Shown: one piece after another, positions 1 through 8,590 of the stretch
Layout of the letters: every line of letters begins with the position of its first letter
How positions within the stretch are numbered: position 1 is the first letter of the stretch
DNA from: an uncultured bacterium
Lineage (GTDB): Bacteria; Bacteroidota; Bacteroidia; Bacteroidales; Bacteroidaceae
NCBI GenBank assembly: GCA_946188155.1
Contig: CAMHUC010000038.1
Span: forward strand, 1 to 34,886
Direction of reading: 5' to 3'
DNA length: 34,886 nucleotides
The notes under the pieces: generated by a model
The model's input: only the letters and a program-made list of their open reading frames with translations
Told to the model about the DNA's origin: nothing
Databases searched by the model: none
Program-made: the position numbers and the translations under genes

Positions 1-8
1 CAAAGGTA
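1..8 (-). promoter_or_regulatory. Bacteroidota -7 promoter box, reading leftward out of the window
   Basis: The plus strand reads CAAAGGTA, which is TACCTTTG on the minus strand and matches the Bacteroidota TAnnTTTG -7 box. It would drive a gene to the left of the window. No clear TTTG is seen at the usual -33 distance, so this rests on one box only. Bases 9-39 hold nothing else recognised. Confidence 0.35.
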
Positions 9-39
9 CGCACAAATTTTCAGGTGGGCAATACGGGGG

Positions 40-348
40 TTACTGATAGCTTACATTCAAATAGTATTCAGACCTAATATCTTTTAATATTTGAACCATA
101 ACAGTAACATAATAATCTGGATAAGAAGGATCGATTTCGTTATCACCATTTTTGATGAATAATTTAGGGACACTCATCATCGCAATTGAGGAAGGAACTT
201 CCTCATAATTCTCCTCATATATAGCTGTAAGGGCGGATATCGTCTGTTCTAAGTAGTGTCTCTTAGTTTTATCAGATTCCTTTTGAACAGATAATCCTTC
301 ATTAATAAGTGAGGACATCACAGAAACTTGTTTATCAGTTAGTTTCAT
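40..348 (-). CDS. hypothetical protein, 102 aa
   Basis: This is a short open frame of 102 residues with an ATG start, no signal peptide and no membrane segment. The protein is mildly acidic and looks helical in its first half (residues 1-50, rich in Lys, Glu, Leu and Ile), followed by a less regular stretch with Asp-Pro-Ser-Tyr-Pro near residue 73. I do not recognise a family. It lies on the same strand as, and about 60 bases beyond, the small secreted protein at 407-919, at the far end of a leftward gene run that starts with a defence-type helicase. Its base composition is AT-rich like the AbiH gene and unlike the metabolic genes further right, which fits an accessory gene. It may be the last gene of that run or independent; the sequence does not decide. 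Confidence 0.55.
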   Translation of the reverse strand: MKLTDKQVSVMSSLINEGLSVQKESDKTKRHYLEQTISALTAIYEENYEEVPSSIAMMSVPKLFIKNGDNEIDPSYPDYYVTVMVQILKDIRSEYYLNVSYQ

Positions 349-406
349 AATTAATATTAGAACATTACAAACTTTATCCTAAAATTCTTATCTCTTCTTC
401 CGTAAT

Positions 407-919
407 TCATTTATAAGCCGTGGCTATCACTTGCACACCTCCTCCACGAGCAGATGCAGATTGATTGGGCTGACCATGAATAAGTATAACACCTGCACCT
501 AACTTTGCAGCTTTCTTTTTTAACTTCTTAATTGCCCCTTTATATCCAAGAGAAGAACCAAGTGAACCGCCCCAGCCTGAAGTGGCTTTTATCTCATCAA
601 CACGAGTCAGTCCTTCCACATCTGATTCAATATAGGTCTCAACAACTTTTTCCCAATCTTTTTCGCTTGTTATTACAGGGACCTCTATACCTTGGTTTAT
701 TTCTTCCTTCCTACCGGATTCATAAATAATACATGAGATTTCTCTTTTGTTTTTTACATTAAGAAGTGTTTCGCCAGGATATTGGAATTCAATTGTCTTT
801 TCATCGTTATTGACAACTTTCACATTGAGTTCTTCACCATTTTTTAAAATGACTTTGTCTTGTGCGTATGCCGTTACAAACACTAAAGAAACAGCAAATA
901 ACAAAAATAGTTTTTTCAT
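407..919 (-). CDS. secreted or periplasmic protein of unknown function, 170 aa
   Basis: The N-terminus is a clear Sec signal peptide: Met-Lys-Lys, a hydrophobic core of about 14 residues, and an Ala-Tyr-Ala-Gln cleavage region near residue 20. Next comes a beta-rich segment (about 22-75) with the pattern 'D-K-V-I-L-K-N-G-E...' and an Ile-Ser-Cys-Ile-Ile-Tyr-Glu-Ser-Gly end, a style common in small Bacteroidota envelope proteins. The C-terminal part (about 120-170) has a Gly-rich stretch and a Lys-rich helix followed by 'A-K-L-G-A-G-V-I-L-I' and 'V-I-A-T-A-Y-K'. That is reminiscent of small periplasmic proteins of the DUF4156/YbjQ type, though this is weak. It follows the AbiH gene on the same strand with a 62-base gap, so linkage to the defence operon is uncertain. 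No catalytic motif is visible. Confidence 0.6.
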   Translation of the reverse strand: MKKLFLLFAVSLVFVTAYAQDKVILKNGEELNVKVVNNDEKTIEFQYPGETLLNVKNKREISCIIYESGRKEEINQGIEVPVITSEKDWEKVVETYIESDVEGLTRVDEIKATSGWGGSLGSSLGYKGAIKKLKKKAAKLGAGVILIHGQPNQSASARGGGVQVIATAYK

Positions 920-981
920 AAATTTATCCTTTCTTTTTAGTTTTAAATTATTCTCTTTCTCTATTTATAGGTAGTTCTACA

Positions 982-1884
982 TTAATAAGCATTCAAACGT
1001 TCACACAACTGGTGATATTGGGGATTGTCTTCTTTCCTATCATCTGTATATATAAATTGTAGATCAATGTTCTTTCCTATTTTTGAAAGACTTATGTTAT
1101 AAGCCAGTTCCTTTTTGATTTGGTTCTCGGAAACAAGATTCTTACAAATGATAGTCAAATGCTTATCCTCTTTTCTTCCTCCTTCCAAATTTTCAAAGTA
1201 GTCTTTGAAATAGCAATAATCCATTCTGTTTAGCGAATGGCCAAAGAAAATCACTTCGCTGGCCGTTTCTAGATTTTGAAGAAATATCTCTGACAATAGA
1301 TTAATATGGGGCTTATACATAAAATCCAACTGCAGGTTTCTCTTTTTGTTTTCAATCTCTCTACAGCCAAGTTCTATGTTGCTTTGATTTAGTCCACCAT
1401 GAACAAGCAAAGACCTTCCTTTTGGTTTAGGCAATCTACAAAGATCATAACAATCTGTATAGTTAAAAGATAGAGTATATATATAATTCTCGCTCATAAC
1501 AAGTCGCTTTGACAAATCAAGGGCTAGAGAATTCTCATTTGGCTTAAAATGCTCGGATTCATTTTGGAGATATTTCCTTAAATATTTTTTCAAGATGTCA
1601 AATTGGAGCCTTATTAGTCCAATTTGAGCATCATTAAGATTAGTTTTTTCGTGAACGAAATGGTAGATTTCTTCCTCAACATTAAACCAGTTTTCTTTCT
1701 CTTTTGCCGCTTTCTGGAGATAGTCAATAAATGCTACATGAAAGATTTGCTTGATAGTTGTTCCTTCCATATTTACAAAATCAATCCATTCTTGATTTTT
1801 GTTTTTTGCAAAATCACAATACCTGGACCTTAACCCTAAATCAAGGTCATACCCATTTCCTAAAACAAATGTAACTTGTTTCAT
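982..1884 (-). CDS. AbiH family abortive infection protein
   Basis: This 300-residue protein matches the AbiH pattern. An N-terminal 'G-N-G-Y-D-L-D-L-G-L' (residues 9-18) is followed by 'S-R-Y-C-D-F', a central 'S-F-N-Y-T-D' (139-144), 'V-H-G' (161-163) and a late 'G-H-S-L-N-R-M-D' (215-222) before a helical C-terminus. AbiH was first described as a lactococcal phage-resistance protein; its biochemical activity is not well defined. Its ATG lies 9 bases after the stop of the methyltransferase gene on the same strand, so it is probably the third gene of a helicase-methyltransferase-AbiH operon. The gene is AT-rich, like the specificity half of the neighbouring methyltransferase, suggesting that the two arrived together. 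There is no signal peptide or membrane segment, so a cytoplasmic protein is expected. Family assignment is firm; a phage-defence role here is inferred. Confidence 0.88.
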   Translation of the reverse strand: MKQVTFVLGNGYDLDLGLRSRYCDFAKNKNQEWIDFVNMEGTTIKQIFHVAFIDYLQKAAKEKENWFNVEEEIYHFVHEKTNLNDAQIGLIRLQFDILKKYLRKYLQNESEHFKPNENSLALDLSKRLVMSENYIYTLSFNYTDCYDLCRLPKPKGRSLLVHGGLNQSNIELGCREIENKKRNLQLDFMYKPHINLLSEIFLQNLETASEVIFFGHSLNRMDYCYFKDYFENLEGGRKEDKHLTIICKNLVSENQIKKELAYNISLSKIGKNIDLQFIYTDDRKEDNPQYHQLCERLNAY

Positions 1885-1893
1885 CTTACTTTT

Positions 1894-4800
1894 TTATGAT
1901 TGCTCTACAATTTTGATTTCTTCTTCCGTCAGGCCATAGAGTTGATAGACGAGGCGGTCGATTTCGGATTCCAAGGTTGAGGTGTCATGTGAACAATTCA
2001 CTTTTTTTGCAACAATAATTTTTTCTACTATTTCGAATATATTTTGTTCGAAATCTTCCTCTGGGTAATTTAAAGGAATTTTTTCTAGTACAGTAGCTCC
2101 ATAGGAAAAATATCCGCCCTGTTTAACAGGTGCAACTTTATGGAGATAATACTCAACCAATTTTGAATTCAATATCCCTAGAAGTACCTTCAAATTGACA
2201 CAGTCTTTATCTGTCGCTATTGCATACATATTGCCAAAAGAAAAAGCATAGCCTTCATCATCAAGAACAAATTTGTTATGATTTACGATGCCTGGGCCTA
2301 ATATTTTTTCTCCTTTAAATAATCTTAGTGTCCCAAACCTTACTGGTTGATACCAATTCTTTTTATCACCCATAACGTTTCTTGAATCTTTTCTCGATTT
2401 CAGAACCGATTCATTTTTTCGAATATGACAATATGCTTGTGGATAGAATTGTTTAATAGTATCAATGGGTATTACTTCAGTATCGCCATCTTTGTTATAA
2501 CGACAAGGATAAAACATTTTTAACTGAGGCACTCCAAGATAATAGCGTTGTATATCATCTGTTCTTATTAAATCAAGAGAAACATCTTCTTCTGCAGGAA
2601 AGTCTTCTGGGCTAAAAATATAGTTCACATCATTTCCTGTAATAATTCCCCCCTTAGCATATGCAATATTAGAAAGAGGAGGATAGGATTGCAGTTTTTT
2701 AAGCAAGTCTTTGGCCTTACTAAAAACAAATGACCAAGGTTCATTAGTAAAATCGCTATATAAGCACTTTTTTAAATCTTTTGGAATGACAAAAGGCAGT
2801 CGAGGAACCTTGTAATAATCAAATGAGTCAGTCTTTCTTTTGGACATAAAGAATATACTGACATATGTTATAGCACTTTCGAAAACAGGCAATCCTCCAA
2901 AATCAATAATTTTATTTAATAATTTTTCATTTACTATGTATCCTCTCATTAGACGACCATATTCCGCAGACACAAACTGATTGGAAGTAATATAACATAA
3001 AACTCCCTGTGGAGAAAGAAATCCTATCAACTGTTCTATAAACAATGTTGATATATCAACACGTTTCCATGCAGTAGAGAATACTTTTTTGTACAGATCT
3101 ATTAGGTTGTGCGGAAGATTTTGGACACGTACATACGGTGGATTCCCAATGACAATATCAAATCCTCCATGTGAGAACACATCGTAGAACCATGTGTGCC
3201 AGAGCATGAACTGGTCGTTGCCAGAGAGGTCGAGGGTGCCAAAGTCTACGTTGATGCTTTGCTCTCTGAGTTGCAGCTTCACATTATCTATTGTACGTGC
3301 GCGAAGGGTTTGCTTCTCGTGGTGGTCTGTGCAATTATAGTACTTGGCGAGCATGTCGCGGAGTTCATTGCGATAGATGTCAAGCATGTCGTCGAAGATG
3401 GTCAGCATACCCGTCTCGTCGGCCTTCTTCTGTGTCATCGTGGAGAGGTCAACACCCTTGTATTGCTCCAGCAACGAGTTGCCTTGCATAATCTTGAAGT
3501 CGAGGTTAGGTAAGGCTTGTGGGGTCTCTTCATCAACGATGAGGGAGAGCCAGAAGCGGAGACGGGCGATGTCAACGGCTCCACGTTCGATATCTACGCC
3601 ATAGATATTCTGCTGGATGATGTGCTTCTTGATTTCGGCGGCTTTGCTCTGCTCAATACCTTCGAGGGCTGTGCGGCATTGGAAGAGTTCTTTCAGCAAG
3701 CCCATGGGGAAAGCTCCTGAGCCGATGGCTGGGTCGCAGATTTTGACGTTCTTCAGAGCCTCATCTACTTGTTTGCGGAATTTTTCATTGGCGCCAAGAG
3801 TATTGACATCGTGAGTAGTCACGAACTGACGAATGGCTTCTTTCGTCGCTTCGTCCTGAATGTCTGTCTGGAGATAGGCTATCAGGCTCTCACGACACAT
3901 ATAGGTGACGATTTCTTTTGGGGTGTAGAACGCTCCTTTATCCTTGTTGTCTTCCAGCAAGTTTTCAAAGATACGGCCAAGCATCTCTGGGTCAACACCT
4001 ACTTCTGCATCGTCTGGGTCGTTCTCGTCGATGGTGAAGTTGTAAGAGGCAAAGAAGTCGAGCAGCGACTGCATGTATTTTGCTGGTAACGGGAACTCCG
4101 TTTCGTCAGTTGCCTCTCGTTCAAAGAGGCCACCATTCAGGTAGGGGATTTTTAGAGGTGAGTGGCGAGAGGTAAGAGGCGAGAGATTACCTTCGCGCTC
4201 AGTATTGAGGTCGTTGAAGAGCGTTTCGAGGGTGTTGTCGATGAAGTGGTCTTTGTCCTTACACTCAGCAAAGAGGTTCTGGATGAACTCGCGGTCGCCC
4301 TCGCCCCATGAAGCATTGACAGGTACACCCAACCAGCCTTTCTTCTGAAGGAACTGGAGGAACACCAAGCGGCCCATGAGTTTCTTGACGTAGTCGCGGA
4401 CGGCTTTCTCTGTAGTCGGGGATTGCAAATCCCCTCCAACAGTACGGGCGAACTGTTGCATGATGAACGCATTGGGCGTACCTTCCTGTCGCTCTTCCCA
4501 CTTGTTAGCTACCTTCACCATCCGTTTGCCTGTGATGTAGAAGATAATGTCCTCATACTGCTGTTTGTATCCCTTGAAGAACATGTCGCTGACGGCATCT
4601 ACAGAGAAGGCTTTGGTCAGGTCTTTCAGCGAGAGACTGCTGTCACGCAGTTTCTCGAATTGTTGAATGGCAGTACGGCTTCTGTGCCCTTCGCCTAAGA
4701 GATAGGTGAAACGCTTGGTATCTGTTGACTCCTTCTGATAGATGCCGTCTTCTGCAAAAGTCCACGACTCGCTGACGTAGGAGAAACGCAACACACTCTC

Positions 4801-5115
4801 GTGCTTGCGGTAACAGAACATGAAGGCACCAGCATTGCCATTATTGCGCCAGGCGGTGAGCAGCATATCCCGTATGCCTCGGCGATTACGTTCTATATCC
4901 ACGCTGTCGGCCAGTTCTACTTCATAGATGCTGATGGTCTGTTCGTCACTAAGCGTGATGGTGCCCAGCCAAATGGCCTGTCTGGCAAACTGGCTGTTGG
5001 TTGACACTATTGATGGTGTATTCCAAAACCTCGCTTTGTTGCCGAAGATGTCGTGAAGGAGTGACTGCCAGTTCTGGCGATTGTATTTTGACTCGATGAT
5101 AGGTCTGTAGTCCAT
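1894..5115 (-). CDS. Eco57I-like class I DNA methyltransferase / putative restriction-modification protein
   Basis: This is a 1073-residue protein. An N-terminal alpha/beta region of unassigned fold (about 1-200) leads to a helical part with 'I-P-Y-L-N-G-G' (323-329) and 'G-A-F-Y-T-P-K-E-I' (394-402), typical of the N6-adenine methylase class. The AdoMet-binding motif is 'D-P-A-I-G-S-G-A-F' (461-469), followed by 'G-V-D-I-E' (506-510) and the catalytic 'N-P-P-Y' (658-661). The remainder (about 700-1050) should be the target-recognition domain. The size and layout resemble PglX/Type IIG proteins, but I see no certain nuclease motif, so cleavage may come from the PLD domain of the helicase encoded 9 bases upstream. 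The DNA encoding residues beyond about 660 (left of about 3180) is visibly more AT-rich than the rest. A heptad-repeat array is inserted in frame just before the Ile-Pro-Tyr-Leu motif. Confidence 0.88.
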   Translation of the reverse strand: MDYRPIIESKYNRQNWQSLLHDIFGNKARFWNTPSIVSTNSQFARQAIWLGTITLSDEQTISIYEVELADSVDIERNRRGIRDMLLTAWRNNGNAGAFMFCYRKHESVLRFSYVSESWTFAEDGIYQKESTDTKRFTYLLGEGHRSRTAIQQFEKLRDSSLSLKDLTKAFSVDAVSDMFFKGYKQQYEDIIFYITGKRMVKVANKWEERQEGTPNAFIMQQFARTVGGDLQSPTTEKAVRDYVKKLMGRLVFLQFLQKKGWLGVPVNASWGEGDREFIQNLFAECKDKDHFIDNTLETLFNDLNTEREGNLSPLTSRHSPLKIPYLNGGLFEREATDETEFPLPAKYMQSLLDFFASYNFTIDENDPDDAEVGVDPEMLGRIFENLLEDNKDKGAFYTPKEIVTYMCRESLIAYLQTDIQDEATKEAIRQFVTTHDVNTLGANEKFRKQVDEALKNVKICDPAIGSGAFPMGLLKELFQCRTALEGIEQSKAAEIKKHIIQQNIYGVDIERGAVDIARLRFWLSLIVDEETPQALPNLDFKIMQGNSLLEQYKGVDLSTMTQKKADETGMLTIFDDMLDIYRNELRDMLAKYYNCTDHHEKQTLRARTIDNVKLQLREQSINVDFGTLDLSGNDQFMLWHTWFYDVFSHGGFDIVIGNPPYVRVQNLPHNLIDLYKKVFSTAWKRVDISTLFIEQLIGFLSPQGVLCYITSNQFVSAEYGRLMRGYIVNEKLLNKIIDFGGLPVFESAITYVSIFFMSKRKTDSFDYYKVPRLPFVIPKDLKKCLYSDFTNEPWSFVFSKAKDLLKKLQSYPPLSNIAYAKGGIITGNDVNYIFSPEDFPAEEDVSLDLIRTDDIQRYYLGVPQLKMFYPCRYNKDGDTEVIPIDTIKQFYPQAYCHIRKNESVLKSRKDSRNVMGDKKNWYQPVRFGTLRLFKGEKILGPGIVNHNKFVLDDEGYAFSFGNMYAIATDKDCVNLKVLLGILNSKLVEYYLHKVAPVKQGGYFSYGATVLEKIPLNYPEEDFEQNIFEIVEKIIVAKKVNCSHDTSTLESEIDRLVYQLYGLTEEEIKIVEQS
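4155..4189. repeat. degenerate heptad array (GAGGTGA type) inside the methyltransferase gene
   Basis: On the plus strand five 7-nt units follow each other: GAGGTGA, GTGGCGA, GAGGTAA, GAGGCGA, GAGATTA. Read on the minus strand they encode a Ser/Pro/Leu/Thr-rich insert (about residues 311-321). The related methyltransferase at 33395-34886 lacks this insert at the same place before its conserved Ile-Pro-Tyr-Leu-Asn-Gly-Gly. Confidence 0.7.
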
Positions 5116-5124
5116 AAGGCTTCG

Positions 5125-8100
5125 TTATTTTTGAAAACTTTCTGATAATATGATAGTTGCATCGGATTCTTCCTCTGCATTTTGAGTGTCGCGGTAATAG
5201 GCATTGTAGTGATTGGCCATTTCGAGCACCTGTTTCAGGGCATCTTCAAAGGTTATCTTAGTCTTGCTGCCACCCTGGCGCTGCAAGTCTTTCTGAATGC
5301 GCTGCAGGCGTTTGGCAATATAGGTGATGGTGCCTCGCTCTGCCAGTTCTTTGAGTTGTACCAACTTCAGGCGGGTATCGACATCTTCTATGTGGGGCAT
5401 CATGCTGTTGATGAGACTGACGGCTGTCGTTACCTGGGCACCCAGATTACTGCGCTGATTCTGGTTCTGCTCCTCTTCATGCAGTTCTTGTTCCTTCACA
5501 CGATAGAACTCCTTGACGGCTTTTTCCACGTGTTCGTGATGCTGGGCGATTCTCGGCACAGGCTTTTCATCGGGCTTAGCCTTGAAATAGTTGAGCGCAT
5601 CGAGCACAGAGACCTCTCTCGTCTGCTCGTCGCTTACCAGATAGAATAGTTTCCTGAAGTTGGTCTTGAGGAATACCAATGTGTCGCCAGAGAGGGTGAC
5701 ACCACCCACCTCTCGCGCCTCTCTGCCAGTACGACTACGCAGCGACAACCTTTCGATGCGCTTGTATTCTTTGCGGTTCTGCTGATACAGTGAGCGCAAC
5801 TCCTCATAGAACGGCAGTTCTTGGTTGCGGTCTTCCTGTTCCCGCTTGATGCCCTCCTTGAAGAGTTTGTCGAGGTCGCGGTCGATGATTTCCTCCGTAG
5901 AGTAGATCTGATTGTCCTCGCCAAAGGTGGTGTGGAAGGTCTGAATCTTGCTCAGGGCTATCTGGTTGAGTTTGATTTCCTTGTTGCCCTGCTCTGAGGG
6001 ATAGAACACATAGTTATAGATGGTGCCCGACTTAGAGCCGATACGGTTCACACGACCTATACGCTGCATCAGTCGCGTCGAGTTCCAAGGTGTGTCGTAG
6101 TTGATGATGATGTTCGAGCGATGCAGGTTGACACCTTCTGCCAGCACGTCAGAAGTCAGGATGATGTTGTAGTCGTTCTTTTTCTGCTTCCAGTTCGCGT
6201 CAAAGTTCTCACGAATCGTCTTGAAGAGTGAACTACGGTTCTGCGACGAAATCACCATCGCGTCTTTACGATTGATGCGACGTGCCAGATAGTCGATCGT
6301 ATCGACAGACTCAGAGAACACCACGATCTTTCCTTCTGGATTATGCTCTTTCTTGAACAGTTCATGCTTCAGCAGGTCTTCGAACTTGGCAAACTTCGAG
6401 TCGTCATCGTCGTCAATGTATTCCCATTGCAGCCACATCCCGTCCAGCAGTTGCTGGTCTCGACGAAGCAGGTCAATGTATTCAGGCTTAAAGTCATCAC
6501 GCTTAAAGACGGCATTCTTGGGATTCGTCTCTGCCTTCTCGTTTAGCCTTTCCTCTATCTCATCGTCTGTATAGCCCTTCTCGTAGAGCAGGTTGATGTC
6601 CATATCAGGGGCAATGAATATCTTGTCGTTGTCCCACATCTGCAGCATGTTCTCATTGGCCTGACGGAAGTTCTCTACGGATTTCTTGAAGGCATAGAAA
6701 CTGCTTTCCAGTCTCTTTACCAATCCGTTCTTGCGGATGCCTGCCAAACTGCGGCTGATGAGTTCCGCATTGTCATAGAGTCCGTTAGAAGCTTCCGGCT
6801 TCAGATAGGCGATGGCCTGATAGCGGGCGTATGTCAGTTGCTTGTCGAGGATATTCATGGCCTGCTTAAACAGACTGGCCAGATGGTCGTTCAATTCATA
6901 TTCCTTCTTGATGGGATCAGCCACCTTGGGGAATCCGTGTACATCTTTATAATAACGGGCTATGCTCTCGATATCTGTTCGCGTTCGCCTGACAGTCAAG
7001 GGCTTGATCACCCTGTCGCGCACGCGTTCTGCCAGTTTCTTGAACTGCTTGATATCGAAGTCCTCTTGCTTGCGGAATTTGCGGAACTCCACCACCAAGG
7101 GCGAGAAGAAGGCTGTCAGGTTGGGCACGCCGTCTATCGTGCAATGGCGCGGGTCCTGAAACATCAGTATCTGATAATACAGATCGGCAGGGGTGTTGTT
7201 CATGGGCGTTGCTGATATCAGCATCACCTTCTTCTTATAGCCAGGGATGTTGCCAGTCTCCACGCGAGGCATCTTGCAGATTTCCTGTAGTTGCTGGAAG
7301 GCTCCAGTGGTATGATTACGGAACTTGTGGGCCTCGTCCACCAATACCAGGTCGTACTCATCGGCATTCCAATAGTTGTAGTTCTCGTCGTCGAGTATCT
7401 TCGAGAGGCTGCCATTCGAGACAAACTGCGTATATTTGTCGATACCAAAGTCCTTGAAGGTGGTCTTCCAGTTCTGTTCTACGGCAGGTGGATAGACCAC
7501 CAGGATCTTCGTGTTGTCTCGCCCGTTCTCAATCAGGAACTTCTTGGCAATCATCGTAGCAATGACCGTCTTGCCGAGACCCACCACATCGGCCAGGAAG
7601 AACCCATCATAGCGTATCAGTTTCTGATAGCCCTCAATCACGGCATCCGTCTGATACTCGAATTTCTCATAGCCTTCCGGCATATCAAACGGATCGTCTT
7701 GATCGACCTCCAGCACGCGGTCTGAGAAGTATTCCATCAGCATCTTGATGTAGAGTTCGTAGGGCGTGACGTCACCCTTCAGGTAGGTCTTGTCGAGTGT
7801 GGCCTGATAGTCCTCCGCATTGATAGGCACATTCTTGGCCTCTTCCCATAGCAGTTCAAACTCGTGCTTGGCAAAGGCCACATCTTCGTATTGCGTCAAC
7901 TTGACATTAAACTCATACTGCTTGTCTTCGCCAATGCCCAGGCCGTTGCCACTCAGATTGCTGCTGCCTGTGATGGCAGTGCCAAAGGTGTGCTGGTTGT
8001 AGTTGTCAGGATAGAGGATGTACAGCTTGGCATGAATCTTTTTCGAGGGATGGGCCCGCAGTTCCAGTTTGCCGTCAATCATGTCCTGCACCATCTGGAG

Positions 8101-8487
8101 CATACCGTCCTCCACCTGCTTGGAATAGTGCGACTGCTCGATGTCCTCCTTCAGTTTCCTGAGGCATTCCTCCTTTACCTCTTCCTCGGCACCAAAGAAA
8201 AGTTCGCCCTTCTGATGGGCACGGGCGATATATTTATCCACATCGATGCCAATCAGGATGCGCACCTTGTTGATGCCGTCGAGAAACGGGCGCAGGGAGA
8301 AATAGCCCGATGCACGAAGGAAGCCCACCACAGCATCAAGGTTCTTCACTTGAGGGTTGTTCTCCAAGATACCCTCAAACTCTTTCATCAATGTATTCCC
8401 ATCCCTGTTAGTGAAGAAATGGGAACTGATAGGTATGTCTACCATATCTACGCTATAGTTAAATTTCATTTGACTTTTTCTCGCCAT
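5125..8487 (-). CDS. PLD-nuclease/SNF2-type helicase fusion, putative anti-phage protein
   Basis: This 1120-residue protein combines a phospholipase D-like domain with a superfamily 2 helicase. In the N-terminal part 'H-A-K-L-Y' (152-156) and a later 'G-S-S-N-L-S' form one HKD-type half site; the canonical Asp of HxKx4D is not at its usual place. The helicase has Walker A 'G-L-G-K-T' (303-307), 'D-E-A-H' (384-387), 'S-A-T-P' (425-428), then a long insertion with helical and acidic stretches, and motif VI 'Q-R-I-G-R-V-N-R' (808-815). The family generally translocates on DNA; PLD domains can cleave it, usually as dimers. I chose the ATG at 8487; a TTG at 8499 is also in frame. The stop lies 9 bases before the methyltransferase start, so the two are co-transcribed and probably work together. 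The exact system name is not certain. Confidence 0.88.
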   Translation of the reverse strand: MARKSQMKFNYSVDMVDIPISSHFFTNRDGNTLMKEFEGILENNPQVKNLDAVVGFLRASGYFSLRPFLDGINKVRILIGIDVDKYIARAHQKGELFFGAEEEVKEECLRKLKEDIEQSHYSKQVEDGMLQMVQDMIDGKLELRAHPSKKIHAKLYILYPDNYNQHTFGTAITGSSNLSGNGLGIGEDKQYEFNVKLTQYEDVAFAKHEFELLWEEAKNVPINAEDYQATLDKTYLKGDVTPYELYIKMLMEYFSDRVLEVDQDDPFDMPEGYEKFEYQTDAVIEGYQKLIRYDGFFLADVVGLGKTVIATMIAKKFLIENGRDNTKILVVYPPAVEQNWKTTFKDFGIDKYTQFVSNGSLSKILDDENYNYWNADEYDLVLVDEAHKFRNHTTGAFQQLQEICKMPRVETGNIPGYKKKVMLISATPMNNTPADLYYQILMFQDPRHCTIDGVPNLTAFFSPLVVEFRKFRKQEDFDIKQFKKLAERVRDRVIKPLTVRRTRTDIESIARYYKDVHGFPKVADPIKKEYELNDHLASLFKQAMNILDKQLTYARYQAIAYLKPEASNGLYDNAELISRSLAGIRKNGLVKRLESSFYAFKKSVENFRQANENMLQMWDNDKIFIAPDMDINLLYEKGYTDDEIEERLNEKAETNPKNAVFKRDDFKPEYIDLLRRDQQLLDGMWLQWEYIDDDDDSKFAKFEDLLKHELFKKEHNPEGKIVVFSESVDTIDYLARRINRKDAMVISSQNRSSLFKTIRENFDANWKQKKNDYNIILTSDVLAEGVNLHRSNIIINYDTPWNSTRLMQRIGRVNRIGSKSGTIYNYVFYPSEQGNKEIKLNQIALSKIQTFHTTFGEDNQIYSTEEIIDRDLDKLFKEGIKREQEDRNQELPFYEELRSLYQQNRKEYKRIERLSLRSRTGREAREVGGVTLSGDTLVFLKTNFRKLFYLVSDEQTREVSVLDALNYFKAKPDEKPVPRIAQHHEHVEKAVKEFYRVKEQELHEEEQNQNQRSNLGAQVTTAVSLINSMMPHIEDVDTRLKLVQLKELAERGTITYIAKRLQRIQKDLQRQGGSKTKITFEDALKQVLEMANHYNAYYRDTQNAEEESDATIILSESFQK

Positions 8488-8590
8488 GACATAAAGCAAG
8501 CTTTCTGTGCATGGCTTAATGAAAAAGTTTTAGGAGCGAAAGGACTTGTTCGGATGATAATGGGTCTTCGCTGTAAGACCTCAGGACACG

